DNA from: Acidobacteriaceae bacterium TAA 166
GTDB taxonomy: Bacteria > Acidobacteriota > Terriglobia > Terriglobales > Acidobacteriaceae
NCBI GenBank assembly: GCA_000421065.1
Contig: ATWD01000002.1
Location: 248,001-312,000, forward strand
Reading direction: 5' to 3'
Length of the DNA: 64,000 nucleotides
Shown: one piece after another, positions 60,778 to 64,000 of the stretch
Layout: each line of letters begins with the position of its first letter
Position numbering within the stretch: position 1 is the stretch's first letter
Made by a program: the position numbers and the translations under genes
Notes under the pieces: model-generated
What the model was told of the DNA's origin: nothing
Database searches by the model: none
The model's input: only the letters and a program-made list of their open reading frames with translations

Positions 60778-61374
60778 TCAGGAGCGGCGCAGGCGCTGGA
60801 TGGATGCGGCAAGTCCGGCAGCGGCGGCGATCTTTACGATCTCGCCGGGAAGAAAGGGAGCGATGGCCATGGTCCAGACGCCCTGGGCGCTGGCGTGCAT
60901 GGTCTGGGCGAGCCAGATGGATCCCGCGGTGAAGAGAATGAGGGTTCCGAGGACGGAGCCGAGAGTGGCGCGGGCGTAGGCGGAGCCGATGCGGAGAGAG
61001 CGGAAGACCCACCCTGCCGCTGCGGCGACGAAGGGGTAGGAGAGGATGTAGCCGCCGGAGGGTCCGAACATCTGCAGGAGACCGCCGGGGCCGTGCGGGG
61101 TGAGGACGGGGAGTCCCATGGCCGCCTCGGCGAGATAGAGCGTCATGGCTGAGAAGGCGGCGACGGGACCGAGGGTGAGGCCGACGAGCAGGACAGCGAA
61201 GTTCTGGAGCGTGAGCGGAACCGGCGTGAAGGGCAGAGGGAAGGAGATGTGCGCGGAGACTCCGACGAAGAGGCTGGCGCCGATCGCGATGGCGATGCGG
61301 CCGGGGAGGGTTCCGGCGATGGAGCGGGAGGGCTGGTGCGCAAGAACGGAGGTGTTGGGAAGGCTGGAGGACAT
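60778..61374 (-). CDS. bioY: BioY biotin transporter substrate-binding subunit
   Basis: A 198-residue ECF-type S-component with about six helices. Family features are the N-terminal VSAHISFPLPFTPVPLTLQNFAVLLVGLTLGP, YLAEAAMGLPVL, and GPSGGYILSYPF. BioY binds biotin and works alone or with an ECF energising module; none is visible nearby. It lies 86 bases upstream of mqnD on the same strand. Confidence 0.94.
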   Translation of the reverse strand: MSSSLPNTSVLAHQPSRSIAGTLPGRIAIAIGASLFVGVSAHISFPLPFTPVPLTLQNFAVLLVGLTLGPVAAFSAMTLYLAEAAMGLPVLTPHGPGGLLQMFGPSGGYILSYPFVAAAAGWVFRSLRIGSAYARATLGSVLGTLILFTAGSIWLAQTMHASAQGVWTMAIAPFLPGEIVKIAAAAGLAASIQRLRRS

Positions 61375-61392
61375 GGACGAGTTCCTTTCCTG

Positions 61393-61785
61393 CTAGAGGC
61401 GGTTCGTGTTTCGGGTTCCGACGACGAGGCGGAGCGAGGGCGTGGTGCCGGGCATGATTCTGCCAGTGCGCTCGGCGTTAGAGTGGGAACGATGGACGAT
61501 GTGTGGCGACTTGTGACGCGTCGGAGAGGAGTCCGCCTCGGATTGTGTTTCGGGGGCGAGATCCTTCTTTGCGGAGATCGACTGTACGGTCTGCGCGGGA
61601 ACGGCTCGAGGTGCGCGGGAAGAGCCGTATTCGGAGGCGGCTTGAAGATGCTCGGCGAAGCCGGGCTCCGGAGGCGGTTCGGGGGAGAGATCGCGGCCGC
61701 TGGAGCGGACGTGATGCAGGATAGCCGCCGAGGCGCCCACCAGCGCCACAAGACATACGATCGAGATGATGTAGAGGACTTGCAC
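61393..61785 (-). CDS. Unknown protein with one N-terminal membrane helix
   Basis: A 130-residue protein starting with GTG: one membrane helix (LYIISIVCLVALVGASAAIL) and a Pro/Ser/His-rich hydrophilic rest without recognisable domains. It ends 18 bases before bioY on the same strand. The ribosome site is weak and the composition is low in complexity, so it could be a small membrane-anchored protein or a chance frame. Confidence 0.5.
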   Translation of the reverse strand: MQVLYIISIVCLVALVGASAAILHHVRSSGRDLSPEPPPEPGFAEHLQAASEYGSSRAPRAVPAQTVQSISAKKDLAPETQSEADSSPTRHKSPHIVHRSHSNAERTGRIMPGTTPSLRLVVGTRNTNRL

Positions 61786-61969
61786 CTTGAGCAGGATACC
61801 AAGCGGGGATGGGTTCGCGCATCTTATTCACTGAGGCGCATCCCTCTTCTGGGGGAAAGACAGAACGTAAAAGTTTACGCGAAGGCGGTACGAACTTGGT
61901 ACGTAGCCCCGCAAATGAGGATTTCCGCTTGACGGTGTTTGCGAAGGGTATTTGTACTGGAAAAGAGCG

Positions 61970-62350
61970 ATGAAGGCATCTACTCCAATCAGCGCAACGC
62001 AATCTCGTCACGGCGTGGCGGTGCGGGCGTTGTTGTCCGTGGTGGGGGGATGGCGGCGGTGGGCGACGGTGGCGGCAGCCGGATTGGCGATTGCCATGGG
62101 CTACCATGTCGTCTTCGGGCAAAACGGCCTGACCGCTTACCAGCACAAAAATCACGATGAGAGAACGCTGACCCAGCAGCTGACGGGTCTGCAGCAGGAG
62201 AACGATCGGTTGAAGGCCCATGTCGATCGTCTTCAGAGCGACCCCGGGGCGATCGAGCACCAGGCGCGCGAGGAGCTGCACTACACGCGGCCGGGCGAGG
62301 TGATCTATACGCTGCCCGCGGCCGCGGCTTCGAAAGAGACGAAGAAGTAA
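61970..62350 (+). CDS. FtsB/DivIC-type septum-formation initiator
   Basis: A 126-residue single-pass membrane protein: a basic cytoplasmic start, one helix (ATVAAAGLAIAMGYHVVFG), then a coiled coil (LTQQLTGLQQENDRLKAHVDRLQSDPGAIEHQAREELHYTRPGEVIY). This matches FtsB/DivIC, which joins FtsL and FtsQ/DivIB in the divisome. The terminal REELHYTRPGE.IY is the family hallmark. The ATG at 61970 is preferred over a TTG at 61952. Confidence 0.9.
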   Translation: MKASTPISATQSRHGVAVRALLSVVGGWRRWATVAAAGLAIAMGYHVVFGQNGLTAYQHKNHDERTLTQQLTGLQQENDRLKAHVDRLQSDPGAIEHQAREELHYTRPGEVIYTLPAAAASKETKK

Positions 62351-62400
62351 GCCCTGTGCGGGGTCCCCGCGGGTCCTGCGCGGACGGCGGGTGAGCCCTC

Positions 62401-62562
62401 GGCGTGGGCCTCCACTGGTCAGCGCGAAGATCTTCGCAAGCGACCAACGGGAGCCGCGACCCGAAGGGATATACGCGTTACGAAGTGACCGCCCGTACCG
62501 GGGCCCACAAATAGGTCTTCGTTGTGGGGTGGCCGAGCTCAGTGGGCCCGGCCGGCAGGCCA
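62401..62562 (-). repeat. Long dispersed inverted-repeat element, copy D (reverse orientation, truncated)
   Basis: Read on the minus strand, it starts GGCCTGCCGGCCGGGCCCAC, has a decayed CCCCACAAC...ATTTGTGGG hairpin, GGTCACTTCGTAAC, and a core with GGCTCCCGTTGGTCGCTTGC in the same sense as copy A. The far arm is missing. It fills the gap between the FtsB-like and flavin-reductase-like genes. Confidence 0.8.
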
Positions 62563-62643
62563 TCGCCTCTCCTAGACCCTGGCGGATTTGCTGGTTCGGC
62601 GGCTGGCTTGGTTTGCGATAGGCTTCTGAGTACGGGGGACCCT

Positions 62644-63282
62644 ATGAAGCTTGACGTGGAGAAAGCCACGCATCGTGAGATTTATAACCTGCTGATCGGG
62701 CTGGTGGCGCCGCGTCCGATTGCGCTGGTGACGAGCATGGACGAGGACGGCTGCCTGAACGCCGCGCCCTTCAGCGCCTACAACTACCTGTGCACGGACC
62801 CGCCTGTGGTTGGGATCGGAGTGGGAAACCGCGACAGTGACGGGCTGGTGGCGAAGGATACGGCCCGCAACATTCGCCGGACCGGCGAGTTTGTGGTCAA
62901 TGTGGTGACCGAGGATCTCGCGGAGCAGATGAACACCTGCGCGACGGATTTTCCGGCCGGGGTGTCGGAGCTGGAGATGGCCGGGCTCGAGACGGCGGAG
63001 TCGGCGGTGGTGAAGGTTCCTCGCATCGCGAGAGCGCATGCTGCGCTCGAGTGCCGCGAGCACACGACGCTCGAGATCGGACGTTCGCGCATTATTCTTG
63101 GCCGCGTGGTGGCGTTTTATGTCGAGGACCGGTACATCGACCCGGCTGGGCCTTATGTGCGTGCCGATGAGCTGCATGCGATCGGGCGGATGAATGGTCT
63201 GGGGAATTATGTGCGGACGAGGGACGCGTTCCTGAACATTCCGCGTATTCCGTATGAGGAGTGGGAGAAGGGCAAGCGGTAG
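62644..63282 (+). CDS. Flavin-reductase-like (FMN-binding split-barrel) protein
   Basis: A 212-residue member of the flavin reductase/FMN split-barrel family. Typical features are GLVAPRPIALVTSMDEDGCLNAAPFSAYNYLCTDPPVVGIGV and ARNIRRTGEFVVNVV. The substrate is unknown. The ATG at 62644 has GGGGGA five bases upstream; the frame upstream of it is repeat copy D. It is convergent with the MlaF-like ATPase gene. Confidence 0.9.
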   Translation: MKLDVEKATHREIYNLLIGLVAPRPIALVTSMDEDGCLNAAPFSAYNYLCTDPPVVGIGVGNRDSDGLVAKDTARNIRRTGEFVVNVVTEDLAEQMNTCATDFPAGVSELEMAGLETAESAVVKVPRIARAHAALECREHTTLEIGRSRIILGRVVAFYVEDRYIDPAGPYVRADELHAIGRMNGLGNYVRTRDAFLNIPRIPYEEWEKGKR

Positions 63283-63316
63283 GCGCTGCCGCGCAGTGGG
63301 CTTGTGCGGCAGCGCT
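63283..63316. terminator. Hairpin terminator made from the short form of the dispersed element
   Basis: GCGCTGCCGC (63283-63292) and GCGGCAGCGC (63306-63315) form a perfect ten-bp stem around a 13-base loop with GCAGTGGGCTTG, followed by TCTTCTTT. It lies right at the stop of the flavin-reductase-like gene. Confidence 0.7.
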
Positions 63317-63329
63317 CTTCTTTCCCCTC

Positions 63330-64000
63330 TTAGGAGAGATAGTCGCGCAGCCAGGGATCGGTGGAGGTGACGAGCTCGAGGGTGGTTCCGTCGAAGACGA
63401 CCCGGCCGTCGTTGAGGACGAGGAATTTTGTCTTCTCGTCGACGCCCTTGTTGGGGATTGGTTCCATCTTGCCGGTGTCGGGATTGAAGCGGTTCATGGC
63501 CAGGGTGAAGGCGTCCTGCAGGCGGTGGGTGATGAGCAGCGAGGTGGTGTGGCCGACGTCGCGCTGCTTCATGACCAGCTCGATGATGGTGGTCGAGGTG
63601 ATGGGATCGAGGCCGCCGGTGGGGGAGTCGTAGAGGATCAGGTCGGGGCGGGAGATGATGGCGCGGGCGATGGAGACGCGGCGGCGCATGCCCCCGGAGA
63701 GTTCGGAGGGAAACTTCTGGATGGCTTGCTCGAGCTCGACGAACTTGAGGGCCTCGACGACGCGGATGTGGGCCTCGGCTTCGGGGATGTGTTCTTCGTG
63801 GAGGCGGTAGGCGACGTTGTCTTCGACGGAGAGGGAGTCGAAGAGGGCGGACTCCTGAAAGACCATGCCGATGTGGGCGCGGAGCTTGAAGAGCTCTCGC
63901 TCGGGCATGTCGGTGATGTCCTGGCCGAAGATGCGGATGCGGCCGCCATCGGGTTTGATCAGGCCGTTGGCGAGCTTCATCAGAACGGATTTGCCGCCGC
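63330..64000 (-). CDS. MlaF-like ABC transporter ATPase, N-terminus beyond the window edge
   Basis: About 223 residues of an ABC ATPase of the MlaF type, which powers phospholipid transport across the envelope with MlaE and MlaD. The Walker A end GGGKSVL is encoded by the last bases of the window, followed by MKLANGLIKPDGG. The Q-loop (VFQESALFDSLSVEDNV), signature LSGGMRRRVSIARA and H-switch (LLITHRL) are present. Walker B reads LILYDSPTGGLDP: the catalytic Glu after the Asp is Ser. The start is off the right edge. Confidence 0.93.
   Translation of the reverse strand, partial: GGKSVLMKLANGLIKPDGGRIRIFGQDITDMPERELFKLRAHIGMVFQESALFDSLSVEDNVAYRLHEEHIPEAEAHIRVVEALKFVELEQAIQKFPSELSGGMRRRVSIARAIISRPDLILYDSPTGGLDPITSTTIIELVMKQRDVGHTTSLLITHRLQDAFTLAMNRFNPDTGKMEPIPNKGVDEKTKFLVLNDGRVVFDGTTLELVTSTDPWLRDYLS

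Noticed and set aside
60692..61012. N-terminal extension of the mqnD frame
   Set aside because: It overlaps bioY in another phase, is Arg/His-rich without homology, and the MqnD core begins at 60691 after a ribosome site.
60692..61500. Riboswitch or biotin-operator upstream of bioY or mqnD
   Set aside because: No conserved aptamer core or BirA-like palindrome could be recognised by eye.

Overview
The window looks like a chromosomal segment of an Acidobacteriota genome of the Granulicella/Terriglobus/Edaphobacter type. The grounds are high GC, an ADOP-type (acidobacterial duplicated orphan permease) MacB-like permease, two large Oar-like TonB receptors with N-terminal carboxypeptidase-regulatory domains, a futalosine-pathway menaquinone gene (mqnD), LpxD, and many Gram-negative export signals. 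The genus is an inference; no rRNA is present. The only RNA gene seen is one tRNA-Lys(CUU).

Left end (1-7900): a minus-strand complex I operon, nuoA-C-D-(unknown)-E-F-(DsbA-like)-G-H, running off the left edge. nuoB is not between nuoA and nuoC. From 7.9 to 17.7 kb are housekeeping and accessory genes: an Hsp15-like S4 protein, a lipoprotein, two aldo/keto reductases, thymidylate kinase with a cytochrome P450, a PEBP/YbhB protein, an SrpA-like catalase, a receiver-PAS protein and LpxD. From 17.9 to 24.7 kb: a CCA-adding enzyme/poly(A) polymerase homologue with a histone-H1-like Lys/Ala tail, a putative zinc-starvation cluster (COG0523 GTPase, Zn-free-type L28 and L33, convergent Fur/Zur-family regulator), MgtE, and a MetX-like hydrolase.

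From 24.8 to 31.9 kb, siroheme synthesis genes and a siroheme sulfite/nitrite reductase lie on the minus strand with an ADOP permease between them. Upstream of the reductase is a 29-codon ORF with eight Cys codons, placed exactly at the predicted transcription start and followed by an intrinsic terminator: a candidate leaderless polycysteine attenuator. PhoU follows at 32.2-32.9 kb. From 33.0 to 41.3 kb is a cell-wall amino-sugar cluster: a ~1490-residue fusion (sodium-solute symporter, serine beta-lactamase-like domain, NamZ/DUF1343 exo-muramidase-like domain), NagA and a GH20 hexosaminidase. Together they could release, import and deacetylate amino sugars from peptidoglycan or chitin-like material.

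From 41.5 to 58 kb: an outer-membrane porin-like protein, a low-GC secreted orphan, an APC permease, a Tat-exported phospholipase C, two TonB receptors, a PepSY iron-uptake-type membrane protein with a small partner, and a divergent AraC regulator. From 58.3 kb to the right edge: an acyltransferase, tRNA-Lys, MqnD, BioY, FtsB-like protein, a flavin-reductase-like protein and a truncated MlaF-like ABC ATPase.

A family of intergenic inverted-repeat elements (long ~200-230 bp and short hairpin forms) and a second ~46-bp hairpin family are scattered through the window. In one long copy the core is inverted relative to the flanks, and one hairpin copy has become coding sequence inside the symporter/NamZ fusion.
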